Assembly: GCF_017894385.1 (NCBI RefSeq)
Contig: NZ_CP059560.1
Location: forward strand, 372,001 to 436,000
Source: Aromatoleum petrolei
GTDB lineage: Bacteria > Pseudomonadota > Gammaproteobacteria > Burkholderiales > Rhodocyclaceae
Length of the DNA stretch: 64,000 nucleotides
Direction: 5' to 3'
Part shown: positions 44,814-53,047 of the stretch, in pieces
Numbering within the stretch: the stretch's first letter is position 1
Layout: the number at the start of each line of letters is the position of its first letter
Notes under the pieces: generated by a model
Databases searched by the model: none
What the model was told of the DNA's origin: nothing
Seen by the model: the letters and a program-made list of their open reading frames with translations, nothing else
Position numbers and translations under genes: made by a program

Positions 44814-46499
44814 TCAGACCGCTACACGACGCACCGGACTTCGGCTGCGCTGCTTCGTCTCCCAGTCTTTGACGAAGCCCACCGGTGCGTCGGCGGACGC
44901 GAGCATCGGCCTGCTGCGCACGAGGTCGGCAGCCCGCTCGGCGACCATGATGGTCGGCGCGTTGAGGTTGCCGTTCGGCTCGGTCGGGAACACCGACGAG
45001 TCGATCACCCGCAGCCCCTCGACGCCGCGCACGCGCAGGTTCGAATCGACCACCGCCATGTCGTCCTCGCCCATGCGGCAGGTGCCGCAGGGATGCATCG
45101 TCGACTCCATGTTCTCGCGCACGAAGGCGTCGATCTCGTCGTCGGTGCGCACGTCCGGCCCCGGCGCGAGCTCCTCGCCGCGGTAGCGGTCCATCGCCGG
45201 CTGGCCGACGATCTCGCGCGTGAGGCGCACGCAGCGGCGGAAGCCTTCGCGGTCGGCTTCGTGCGACAGGTAGTTGAAGCGGATCTCCGGGTGCACGTAG
45301 GGGTCGGCCGACACGAGACGGACATGGCCGCGGCTCTTGGGCTTGTTGGGCCCCGTCAGCACCATGAAGCCATGTCCCTCGATCGGCTTGTGGCCGTCGT
45401 AGCGCATCGCCGCCGGCAGGAAGTGGAACTGGATGTCCGGCCAGCGCAGCCCCGGTGCGGAGCGGATGAAGCCGCCCGCCTCGAAGTGGTTGCTCGCGCC
45501 GAGTCCGTCGCGCTTCATCAGCCAGCGCGCGCCGATGGCTGCCTTGCCCATCAGGTCCATGCTGCCGTTGAGCGTGATCGGTTCCTTGCACGCCCACTGG
45601 ATGTAGATCTCGCTGTGGTCCTGCAGGTTGGCGCCGACGCCGGGCAGATCGTGGCGCACCGCGACGCCGGCGCGCTGCAGCACGTCGCCCGGTCCGATGC
45701 CCGAGCGCTGCAGCAGATGCGGCGATCCGATCGGCCCCGCCGCGACCAGCACCTCGCGCCGAACACGGACGGTGCACACGTCGCCGCCGGTCTCATAGCA
45801 CACGCCGACCGCGCGCTTGCCTTCCATGACGATCTCGCGCGTCATCGCATGCGTGACGACCTTGAGGTTGGGTCGGTTCATCGCCGGACGCAGGTAGGCG
45901 TTCGCCGTCGACCAGCGCACGCCGTCCTTCACCGTCATGTGCATCGCGCCAAAGCCTTCCTGCATGTAGCCGTTGCAGTCCTCGGTCTTGATGTAGCCCG
46001 CCTGCGCACCCGCTTCGACCCAGGCGCCGTAGAGCGGATTCGCCATGTTGTTGCCGTTGTTGGTGTGCAGCGGACCGCCGTCGCCACGGTAGGCGTCCCC
46101 GCCGAACTTGAAGTGCTCGGCGCGCTTGAAGTACGGCAGGCAGTTGCGATAGCCCCAGCCGTCGGCGCCGAGCGATTCCCATTCATCGAAGTCGCAGGCG
46201 TGGCCGCGGATATAGACCAGTCCGTTGATCGAAGACGATCCACCCAGCACCTTGCCGCGCGGGCAGTGCAGGCGCCGACCCTTCAGGTGCGGCTCAGGCT
46301 CAGTCTCATAGTGCCAGTTGTAGCGGCGCGTGTTCATCGGCAGCGAGAATGCGCTCGGCATCTGGATGATCACGCTGCGGTCGCTGCCGCCGTATTCGAG
46401 GACCAGCACGCTGACGTCCGGATCCTCGGTGAGTCGTGCGGCGAGCACGCAACCTGCGGAGCCCGCGCCGACGACGATGTAGTCGAAAGTTTCTTGCAT
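44814..46499 (-). CDS. GMC oxidoreductase (choline-dehydrogenase-like)
   Basis: 561 residues from ATG 46499 (GGGGAG upstream). FAD-binding [17 protein letters not shown], the GMC signature [18 protein letters not shown] and [20 protein letters not shown], and C-terminal [10 protein letters not shown] and [16 protein letters not shown] are all present. Length and motifs match BetA-like alcohol dehydrogenases, which oxidise choline and other alcohols to aldehydes at the membrane with quinone or oxygen as acceptor. It is co-transcribed with an aldehyde dehydrogenase that could take the product onward. It is not adjacent to betB/betI, so the substrate may not be choline. Confidence 0.92.
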   Translation of the reverse strand: MQETFDYIVVGAGSAGCVLAARLTEDPDVSVLVLEYGGSDRSVIIQMPSAFSLPMNTRRYNWHYETEPEPHLKGRRLHCPRGKVLGGSSSINGLVYIRGHACDFDEWESLGADGWGYRNCLPYFKRAEHFKFGGDAYRGDGGPLHTNNGNNMANPLYGAWVEAGAQAGYIKTEDCNGYMQEGFGAMHMTVKDGVRWSTANAYLRPAMNRPNLKVVTHAMTREIVMEGKRAVGVCYETGGDVCTVRVRREVLVAAGPIGSPHLLQRSGIGPGDVLQRAGVAVRHDLPGVGANLQDHSEIYIQWACKEPITLNGSMDLMGKAAIGARWLMKRDGLGASNHFEAGGFIRSAPGLRWPDIQFHFLPAAMRYDGHKPIEGHGFMVLTGPNKPKSRGHVRLVSADPYVHPEIRFNYLSHEADREGFRRCVRLTREIVGQPAMDRYRGEELAPGPDVRTDDEIDAFVRENMESTMHPCGTCRMGEDDMAVVDSNLRVRGVEGLRVIDSSVFPTEPNGNLNAPTIMVAERAADLVRSRPMLASADAPVGFVKDWETKQRSRSPVRRVAV

Positions 46500-46512
46500 G
46501 TCCGTCTCCCCG

Positions 46513-48012
46513 TCACCGAACGATCGCATCGACCGCGGGCTCCACGACCGCGAGCGACTCGACCGTCGTCCCGGCGCCGGAGGCGATGCGCTCGCCGTAG
46601 TCGCCGAAACGCCGGCTGCCGAACATCCGCGTCCCCACCCACTGCACGACGGCCGCGGCGACGAAGGCCGGCATCGACGCCGACAGCAACGTGAAGCCGG
46701 GGCCCGCTGCGAGCGTCTGCGGGTTGAACACGAACACATAGACCGCCGAACCCGCCACCAGAGCCGTCAGCGCGATCGGGTTGAAGCCGCCCCAGTACGC
46801 GAAGGGGCTCCGCTCGGGCGACGCGAACACCGCGCGCAGGCTGATGTGCTGGCGCCGCAGCACGAAATAGTCGGCCATGCCGATCCCCGCGAGCGTCGCG
46901 TTCAGGGCCGAGGTCCACACGAGGAAGATGAAGAAGCCGTCGTAGATGCCGGGCGCCGCGAACGCCACGACGAGCGGCACGACACAGAAGGCGGCGACGA
47001 GCATGTCCCACGACAGGCGCCCGAGCACCGGTCCTGCCAACTGCCGCAGCCCCACGACCGACGTGTAGAGGATGTTGATCATGCTCGTGACGTTGGCGAA
47101 GGCGATGAAGCCGAGCGCGACGATGCCGATCGCGACTCCCCCGATCGAGGTCATCCAGATCGTCGGGTCGGCGTTGCCCAGGGCAGCGGCGCCCAGCAGT
47201 CCGACGATCTCGCCCAGCGACGCGGCACCGAACACCCCGACCACGTTGGGCCAGAACGAGGTGCGCTCGTTCTTCGACAGGCGCGCGAGGTTGCCGAGGT
47301 AGGGCCACCACGAAAAGCCGGCGGCCATGTTCACCTCCACGGCGATCATGAAGTTGAGCCGCTTGTCCTCCGTCGGCGGTGCCAGCGCGGGCAGGCCCAA
47401 CAGCTCGGCCGGCTGATGCTGGCCGAGGATCAGCCACATCATCACGAACATCAGCAGCACCAGCGCGGGCGACATGATCATGTTGAAGAATTTGATCGAC
47501 GTCGGCCCGCGTGCGACGACGAACCCGGTCACGATGATCGCCACCGCGGCCAGCACGGACACCAGCAAACCGTTTGCGGGTTCGGTGACGGCCTCGCCGG
47601 TCTTGAGCAGCGTGAGCATGCCGTCGACCGAGCGTCCGAACATCATGCCGAGCACGGCGAGCCAGCCGAGCGTGAGCAGCACGACCGCCAGCGCATACAC
47701 GAGCCGGCTGCCGTTGCGTCCGAAGGTGCTGCGCAAGAGCGTGAACTGCTCGACGCCGTACTTGCCACAAGGCAGGCAGGTCGGCAGCGTGACCAGCATC
47801 ACGCCGAGGATGTTGCCGATGATGATCGCCGCGATGCCCTCGCGCGGCCCGACGAAGGCCGCGGTCGCACCGCCGATCAGGAAGGCCCAGGTCGCGATCG
47901 CGAGGGCCGAGTTGGCGTACGTAAATTCCCAGAAACCCCACAGGCGCTCGCCCGGCAGCAGCGGGGTATCGCCGCGCTCGGCGGCCTGGCGGAACAGTTC
48001 GGCGTTCGACAT
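46513..48012 (-). CDS. NCS1 family permease (purine/cytosine permease type)
   Basis: 499 residues with 12 membrane segments. The N-terminus [20 protein letters not shown] and ATWAFLIGG are the NCS1 (Nucleobase:Cation Symporter-1) start, which normally carries the helix-1 substrate site. This family imports cytosine, allantoin, hydantoin, thiamine and related N-rich compounds with Na+ or H+. The start codon follows the stop of the small one-TM protein after one base, and its ribosome-binding site (GGGGGGTG) lies inside that gene. The two are translationally coupled. Confidence 0.88.
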   Translation of the reverse strand: MSNAELFRQAAERGDTPLLPGERLWGFWEFTYANSALAIATWAFLIGGATAAFVGPREGIAAIIIGNILGVMLVTLPTCLPCGKYGVEQFTLLRSTFGRNGSRLVYALAVVLLTLGWLAVLGMMFGRSVDGMLTLLKTGEAVTEPANGLLVSVLAAVAIIVTGFVVARGPTSIKFFNMIMSPALVLLMFVMMWLILGQHQPAELLGLPALAPPTEDKRLNFMIAVEVNMAAGFSWWPYLGNLARLSKNERTSFWPNVVGVFGAASLGEIVGLLGAAALGNADPTIWMTSIGGVAIGIVALGFIAFANVTSMINILYTSVVGLRQLAGPVLGRLSWDMLVAAFCVVPLVVAFAAPGIYDGFFIFLVWTSALNATLAGIGMADYFVLRRQHISLRAVFASPERSPFAYWGGFNPIALTALVAGSAVYVFVFNPQTLAAGPGFTLLSASMPAFVAAAVVQWVGTRMFGSRRFGDYGERIASGAGTTVESLAVVEPAVDAIVR

Positions 48013-48013
48013 C

Positions 48014-48187
48014 TCACACCCCCCAGATGTAAAAGCCGATCACCAGCGCCACGGTCAACGCGAGCGCCAGGCAGTAATCGAGCGCGGTCATCGCGCCCGG
48101 CCAGTACGGCTGGTCGGCCAGCCTCTCGTAGGCGCGCAGGCGAAGCTCCAGATCCTGTTCGCGCTCCCGATCCATTGTCGTTTGCAT
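48014..48187 (-). CDS. 57-residue one-TM protein coupled to the NCS1 permease
   Basis: 57 residues from ATG 48187 with GAGGAGAC upstream. Residues 1-30 are charged (DREREQDLELRLRAYERLAD), followed by one membrane helix (about 33-56, LDYCLALALTVALVIGFYIW). It ends one base before the permease start. Small membrane subunits of this kind accompany some other transporter families, and a similar role for NCS1 would be little described. Confidence 0.72.
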   Translation of the reverse strand: MQTTMDREREQDLELRLRAYERLADQPYWPGAMTALDYCLALALTVALVIGFYIWGV

Positions 48188-48264
48188 GTTTGTCTCCTCG
48201 TCGCCTGCCGCCGGCGCGCGTCTCTGTTCTTGCGCGCGTCCGGCCGCAGCGTTTATCGGTGTGT

Positions 48265-49770
48265 TCAGGGCAGCGTGATCCACACCGCCTTGGTTTCCGT
48301 CAGGAAGTCGAGCTGCTCGGCGCCCAGATCCCGCCCGAAGCCCGACTGCTTGAAGCCGCCGAAAGGCATCGCCGGATCGATCGTGCTGTGCGCGTTCACA
48401 TACACCGAGCCGGCCTTCAGGCGCGGAATCAGCCGATGCACGCGTCCGAGGTCGTTCGAGTAGATCGCCGCGGCCAGCCCGTAGGGCGAATCGTTCGCTT
48501 CCGCCACCGCCGCATCGAGATCGTCGAAGGGCGCCGTCACCAGCACCGGCCCGAAGATCTCCTCGCGCACGATGCGCATTTCACTACGAGTATGGGCGAA
48601 GATCGTCGGTTCGACGAAGCATCCGTCCTGCGCTCGCCCGCCATAGGCAAGCTCCGCCCTTTCGGTGATCCCGGCGTCGATGTAGCTCGCAACCCGGCGC
48701 TTCTGCTGGACCGACACGAGCGGACTGATGAAGCATTCGGGATCCAGGCCGGGCGCCATCTTCAGCGTGCGCGTCACGTCGACGAGTTCGCGCATGAATT
48801 CATCGTGCACATCGCGCTGCACATACACGCGCGTGCCCGCGTCGCACACCTGGCCCGAGTTGAAGAACACACCGTTCGCGACCGCGCGCGCCGCCGCCTT
48901 GAGATCGGCGTCCTCGAGCACGAGCACCGGCGACTTGCCGCCAAGTTCCAGCGTCAGACGCTTGAGGCTGTCGAGCCCGGCACGCCCCACTTCCTGCCCC
49001 ACCGGGGTCGAGCCGGTGAAGCTCAATTTGTCGATGCCGGGATGGCGTGACATTGCGGCGCCGATGTCGCGACCGGTGCCGGTCACGATATTGACGACCC
49101 CGCGCGGGAATCCGGCTTCCTCGACGAGTTCGGCGAAGCGCAAGGTCGACAGCGAGGTCAGCTCGGCGGGCTTGACCACCACCGTGCAGCCGGCGGCGAG
49201 CGCCGCAGCGAGCTTCCATGCCATCGTCTGCAAGGGGAAGTTCCACGGCACGATCGCCCCGACGACACCGACCGGTTCCTTGCGCGTGAAGGCGACGTAA
49301 TCGCCGGGGAGCGAGGCCGGCTCCACGGTGCGACCGTGGATTTTCGTCGCCCAACCGGCGAAATAGCGAAAGGTATCCACCGTGCCCTGCACGTCGACGT
49401 CGCGCGCGCTGGTGACCGACTTGCCCATATCCACCGACTCGATCTCGGCCAGTTCGCCCGCATTGGCCTCGATCAGGTCAGCCAACCGGTGCAGCAGGCG
49501 CTCGCGCGCCAGCGGCTTCATCGTGCGCCACGGTCCGGTGTCGAAGGCCGCGCGGGCGGCGGCAACGGCACGGTCCAGGTCGGCCACGGTGGCAAGGGGG
49601 ATCTGCGTGATGCAGCCGAGCGTCGACGGCTCGGTCACCTCGGCCGTCGCGCCGTCGCTCGCGGCCACCCACTCGCCGTCGATGTACATCTTCTGCGTCT
49701 TGTTGAGGAATCGCTGCGCCGCGGGAGACACCCCGTAGCGCTGCAGGTAGGTTTCGACGATGCTGTCCAT
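48265..49770 (-). CDS. Aldehyde dehydrogenase (ALDH superfamily)
   Basis: 501 residues from ATG 49770 (GGAGAC upstream). Catalytic Cys309 (NSGQVCDAGTR), general base Glu275 (LTLELGGKSP), GSTPVG for NAD binding and IVPWNFP are intact. Length and sequence fit betaine-aldehyde/gamma-aminobutyraldehyde type enzymes. It oxidises an aldehyde to the acid with NAD(P)+. It follows the 48-residue ORF and precedes the NCS1-linked small protein by 77 bases. The GMC oxidoreductase of the same unit is its likely supplier. Confidence 0.93.
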   Translation of the reverse strand: MDSIVETYLQRYGVSPAAQRFLNKTQKMYIDGEWVAASDGATAEVTEPSTLGCITQIPLATVADLDRAVAAARAAFDTGPWRTMKPLARERLLHRLADLIEANAGELAEIESVDMGKSVTSARDVDVQGTVDTFRYFAGWATKIHGRTVEPASLPGDYVAFTRKEPVGVVGAIVPWNFPLQTMAWKLAAALAAGCTVVVKPAELTSLSTLRFAELVEEAGFPRGVVNIVTGTGRDIGAAMSRHPGIDKLSFTGSTPVGQEVGRAGLDSLKRLTLELGGKSPVLVLEDADLKAAARAVANGVFFNSGQVCDAGTRVYVQRDVHDEFMRELVDVTRTLKMAPGLDPECFISPLVSVQQKRRVASYIDAGITERAELAYGGRAQDGCFVEPTIFAHTRSEMRIVREEIFGPVLVTAPFDDLDAAVAEANDSPYGLAAAIYSNDLGRVHRLIPRLKAGSVYVNAHSTIDPAMPFGGFKQSGFGRDLGAEQLDFLTETKAVWITLP

Positions 49771-49795
49771 GCGTTGTCTCCGTGATTGTGCGCGC

Positions 49796-49942
49796 TCAGG
49801 CGTGGGCGCGAAGGCGGGTGGTGAAGTGGAAACGATCGAGCGAAAGCGTCGACTGGCCGGCATGCGGGTCGACGCGGAAGAACTTCGGGGTTGCGGGCGC
49901 GCGCTGGCTGCGACGCGCCGCGAGGGCGGGTTTGGTGGGCAT
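49796..49942 (-). CDS. 48-residue basic leader ORF of the ALDH-GMC operon
   Basis: From ATG 49942, preceded by a strong GAGGAGAC at the ideal distance, a 48-residue peptide MPTKPALAARRSQRAP...RLRAHA ends 25 bases before the aldehyde dehydrogenase start. It is rich in Arg, Pro and Ala with one Phe-Phe and a Phe-His-Phe segment and no Cys. No family is recognised. It is too small to see in routine calling and has the best ribosome-binding site of the operon, so I regard it as translated. It could be a leader, a small regulatory peptide or a modified precursor peptide. The last possibility is speculation. Confidence 0.55.
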   Translation of the reverse strand: MPTKPALAARRSQRAPATPKFFRVDPHAGQSTLSLDRFHFTTRLRAHA

Positions 49943-50005
49943 TGCGGTGTCTCCTCGTTCGGTATGCGCCGCCCCGGTTCTGACGACCGGCGTCGGGCAT
50001 GGGCG

Positions 50006-50040
50006 GACTATATTTCCGCTCTTGCTTCGGAAAAATAGTC
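50006..50040. promoter_or_regulatory. Near-perfect 13-bp inverted repeat, candidate LysR operator
   Basis: GACTATATTTCCG (50006-50018), 9-base spacer, CGGAAAAATAGTC (50028-50040): 12 of 13 positions pair. It lies between the operon's first start (49942) and the LysR start (50092), where LysR-type recognition sites occur. A second, perfect palindrome GATGTTAACATC follows at 50048-50059. Together they are good candidates for the recognition and activation sites of this regulator. Confidence 0.6.
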
Positions 50041-50091
50041 GCGACAAGATGTTAACATCGGAATTTACGAAGAAACCCACGGAGCAAAGCG

Positions 50092-50994
50092 ATGAAGCAA
50101 CTGCAGGATGTCGACCTGAAACTGGTCCGGGTTTTCGTCGCGGTCGTCCGCCACGGCGGCTTCTCCGCCGCGCAGGCGGCACTGAATGCGAGCCAGAGCA
50201 CGATCAGCGAGCAGATGACGACGCTGGAGACCCGCCTCGGGCTGAAACTGTGCGAACGCGGACGCAGCGGTTTCCGCCTCACCGAGCACGGCCACGCGAC
50301 CTATGAAGCGGCCCAGCGCCTGCTGCTCGCGGTCGAAAATTTCTGCATGGACACGAGCGTGCTCGCGCAGCGCATCGCGGGACGCCTGCAACTGGGGCTC
50401 ATCGACAACACGGTCACCGACGAGAGCTCCCCGATCCTCCCCGCCCTGCAGCGCTTCCTCGCACTCGGCCACGACGTGCAGATCGACATCTACATCGGCA
50501 GTCCGGCCGAACTGGAAGCCCGCATCCTCGACGGCCGCCTGCACGTCGCGATCGGCCACTTCCCGCTGCAGGTCGCGGGTCTGGATTACGTCGCCCTCTA
50601 CGACGAAGCCGACGGCCTCTTCTGCGGCCGGGGCCATCCGCTCCACGCCGCGCCCGACGACGGCGACGCGCTACTGGAGTTGATCTCGACAAGCCGTGTC
50701 GTCGCGCGCGCTTATATGCAGGAAAGGGATCTGCGCCTGCTCAAGGCGAACATGGCAGCGGCCACCGTGGACAACGTCGAGGCGCAGGCCATCCTCATCC
50801 TTTCCGGCGCCTACATCGGTTTCCTGCCCCTGCACTACGCGCAACGTTGGGTCGATTCCGGGCGCATGCGCCGGCTGCGTGCGCGCGACCTCGAAAACCG
50901 ATGGCCGTTCTCGGTCGTTACCCGTCGCAGTCAAGCAATGCCCGCCGTGCTGAGGGCCTTCGTCGACGGGTTGATGGGGCCTGGGGACAGCTGA
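50092..50994 (+). CDS. LysR-family transcriptional regulator
   Basis: 300 residues, GGAG before ATG 50092. The N-terminal winged helix (LKLVRVFVAVVRHGGFSAAQ, LNASQSTISEQMTTLETRLG) is followed by the usual ligand-binding domain (about 95-295). The HTH shows the Ser/Gln-rich recognition helix. It is divergent from the ALDH/GMC/NCS1 operon and very likely controls it, using a pathway compound as inducer and the palindrome in between. Confidence 0.93.
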   Translation: MKQLQDVDLKLVRVFVAVVRHGGFSAAQAALNASQSTISEQMTTLETRLGLKLCERGRSGFRLTEHGHATYEAAQRLLLAVENFCMDTSVLAQRIAGRLQLGLIDNTVTDESSPILPALQRFLALGHDVQIDIYIGSPAELEARILDGRLHVAIGHFPLQVAGLDYVALYDEADGLFCGRGHPLHAAPDDGDALLELISTSRVVARAYMQERDLRLLKANMAAATVDNVEAQAILILSGAYIGFLPLHYAQRWVDSGRMRRLRARDLENRWPFSVVTRRSQAMPAVLRAFVDGLMGPGDS

Positions 50995-51950
50995 AACCTG
51001 AAACGCGGGTGCGCTGAGCCAGCAAGCCTGAGGCAGTCAGGCCTTCATCTCCTAAAGCCGAGCAAACTGTCGTTAGATTGATGTGGCGCGATCACGTGAT
51101 CATTCTCCCGCTGCACTTCCGTGATCGGCACACCGTTGCGTCCCTGAATCGACTGATTGGCGTCACGAACTCAAAAGCGACACCTGGGAAGACGGCTTGG
51201 TCAGTCCGTGGATCTTGCAAGGTTTGCGGGATGCGAACGGTAGCCGCAAAGATGTGGCATATGCCAAAAAAGTACTCAAGGAGATAATCGGCCTGAACGC
51301 ATGGCCTCTGGAACAGCAAACGCTTCCGAGGTTACCGTAAGCATTGCGTGATCGGAATTGCACCGATGCCCCTATCTCCGGGAAACGAGTCCAGTGCTCA
51401 ATTCAGCCGAAACAAGCACATGCATCGCTCTTGGTAATATGCCTTTTGGCTTCAACGAGAGCTGCAAGTGCTTGAATATATGGGGCGACATACCGGGATC
51501 GAACCGGTGACACCTGGAGCCACAATCCGACCTTACAATTCCGCAAAATCAATACTTTAGACTCGATTTTTCGTAAGAACATCGCCTTTAAAGGCCAGTA
51601 TCGGCGGGAAACGGCCACGCGATCTTACGAAAAAATTCGAGCTCTCCAGACGACAACAAATGCGTAGGCAAAATCGTCGCGAGCTCCACGGTTTGCCATC
51701 CCGACGAGGCCACGCGGGGCAACAACCGCAGCGGGCGTTCCGGTCACTTCAGCTTACCCTTGATCCTCGCCAATTCTCGACACATAGCTCACCGCCCCGG
51801 CGGAACTCCCCTTTGTTGGCCGTGACGGCGCAAGCCCCCCGATGGACCGCAGCCAGCAATCCGGCCCGTGAAAAGGGTCAATCGGACGCCCTTCCTGACG
51901 CGGCGTTGCACGGACCGCCGCGCGAAATTCACTTTTCGCGCGCCAGGCGT
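50995..51950. other. Gene-poor region with remnant-like frames
   Basis: Nearly 960 bases hold no convincing complete gene. A plus-strand frame without a start at 51125-51340 has protein-like composition (SDTWEDGLVSPWILQGLRDA, VAYAKKVLKEIIGLNAWPLE) and may be the 3' remnant of a gene I cannot name. A tRNA-like fragment sits at 51481-51528. Base composition is lower in GC than the neighbours. The stretch looks like the edge of an integrated or deleted element. Confidence 0.45.
51481..51528 (-). tRNA. tRNA 3'-half-like fragment (possible att site)
   Basis: Read on the minus strand, the segment contains ACCGG TTCGATC CCGGT, a perfect T-arm with the GTTCGATC loop signature, followed by ATGTCGCC and CCA. 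Upstream it resembles an anticodon stem-loop (GGA-TTGTGGC-TCC, reading GTG). No D-arm or 5' acceptor strand is present. It looks like the 3' part of a tRNA, as left at an integrase attachment site. It is not a functional tRNA gene. Confidence 0.4.
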
Positions 51951-52253
51951 TCACACCGGCGCGTGGCGTGGTGCCGCGTGCAGTTGCAGGCCCAACGCGT
52001 GCGTCACCTTGAGGATGGTGGCAAAGCTCGGATTGCCCTCGCCGGAAAGGGCCTTGTACAGGCTCTCCCGCCCCAGACCGGTGTCCTTGGCCAGTTGGGT
52101 CATGCCTTTGGCGCGGGCAATATCGCCCAGTGCCTTGGCGATGAAGGCCGCATCGTCCCCGGCTTCTTGCAGGCAAGCCTCGAGGTAGAGCGCCATTTCC
52201 TCCTCGGTCTTGAGGTGCTCCGCCGTGTTCCATTTTCGCAGCTTGAGTGCCAT
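51951..52253 (-). CDS. HigA-type antitoxin (XRE family)
   Basis: 100 residues with AGGAGA before ATG 52253. AEHLKTEEEMALYLEACLQE, and LGDIARAKGMTQLAKDTGLG with RESLYKALSGEGNPSFATIL, are the putative addiction module antidote (HigA/DNA-binding prophage type) pattern, including an XRE helix-turn-helix. It lies 9 bases after the toxin stop, the toxin-first order typical of HigBA. It neutralises the toxin and normally represses the operon. Confidence 0.9.
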   Translation of the reverse strand: MALKLRKWNTAEHLKTEEEMALYLEACLQEAGDDAAFIAKALGDIARAKGMTQLAKDTGLGRESLYKALSGEGNPSFATILKVTHALGLQLHAAPRHAPV

Positions 52254-52262
52254 CGCCTTCTC

Positions 52263-52553
52263 CTACAGTTCCCGTGCCAACTTCAAGGCGGTCTTGATGT
52301 CCTTGGCTTGGGTGGTCTTGTCGCCGCCCGCCAGCAGGATCACCACTTCCATGCCGCGCTGGGTGAAATACACGCGGTAGCCCGGCCCATAATGGATCCG
52401 CATCTCTGAAACCCCCTCTCCCACCGATTCACAGTCGCCGAAGTCGCCCAACTCTGCCCGGCCGATCCGCATCTTGATGCGGGCCGCTGCCTGCGGGTCC
52501 CGGAGACAGGCAAACCAAGCGTCGAAGAACTCGGTGGTAAGAGTGGTCTTCAT
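52263..52553 (-). CDS. RelE/HigB-type toxin
   Basis: 96 residues from ATG 52553; a longer frame adds twelve unlikely residues. FFDAWFACLRDPQAAARIKM, EMRIHYGPGYRVYFTQRG and VVILLAGGDKTTQAKDI match the addiction module killer protein group of the RelE/ParE superfamily. Members cleave ribosome-bound mRNA or act on gyrase. The conserved core (RIHYGPGYRVYF ... LLAGGDK) is intact. It is paired with the HigA-type gene. Confidence 0.9.
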   Translation of the reverse strand: MKTTLTTEFFDAWFACLRDPQAAARIKMRIGRAELGDFGDCESVGEGVSEMRIHYGPGYRVYFTQRGMEVVILLAGGDKTTQAKDIKTALKLAREL

Positions 52554-53047
52554 GCGACGGATTGTATCTTTTGGGATACGTGTGAGCAACGACCCCGGAC
52601 TGCTGCCTCGGCACCCGTCGTCAGGGATACGGCGGCGAAGGCGTCGCGCACTTCAACACCCTGCCGCTATTACAGCTACGGTTGCGGTCGAATGGCCGAA
52701 ATCAGACAGCCCTCTTCCGCGCCGTTGAGGGGGACGTGCTTGAAAATAGGCGTATCACAGCGATTGCCTTTCCCACGGAATACATTGCGCATGATGCTCT
52801 GATCCCAGGCGATTTACGCCTAACCGCTATATGGTCGTACCGCAGACCGTCGATGCGGTAGGAGCCTGTGGTCTTGGCCCTTCCGCGAACGACTCGGCAC
52901 TTGTGCAAGAACCAGTTTCCTTACGAAACGGAGTCGGGGAAAAAACGCGCCCCGCTAAGGAGGCGCGAAGGGATGCTCCTCGACGGTGACGGAGACGTTG
53001 CGACTCGCCGTCGCTTAACGGCAGCATCCGTGGGACGATTCCGAGCC
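52554..53047. other. Gene-poor region, about 490 bases
   Basis: A plus-strand frame without a start, ending at TAG 52859-52861, has protein-like text (VAHFNTLPLLQLRLRSNGRN, ALFRAVEGDVLENRRITAIA) and may be a gene remnant. I cannot assign it. The right-hand end holds no terminator I can support for the ALDH gene that stops at 53048. Confidence 0.4.

Noticed and set aside
46498..49050. 850-codon plus-strand frame
   Set aside because: Antisense to NCS1 permease and ALDH. Low-complexity Arg/His/Asp composition.
51078..51287. 69-codon frame starting MMWRDHVI
   Set aside because: No ribosome-binding site; the neighbouring frame at 51125-51340 has the better protein-like composition.
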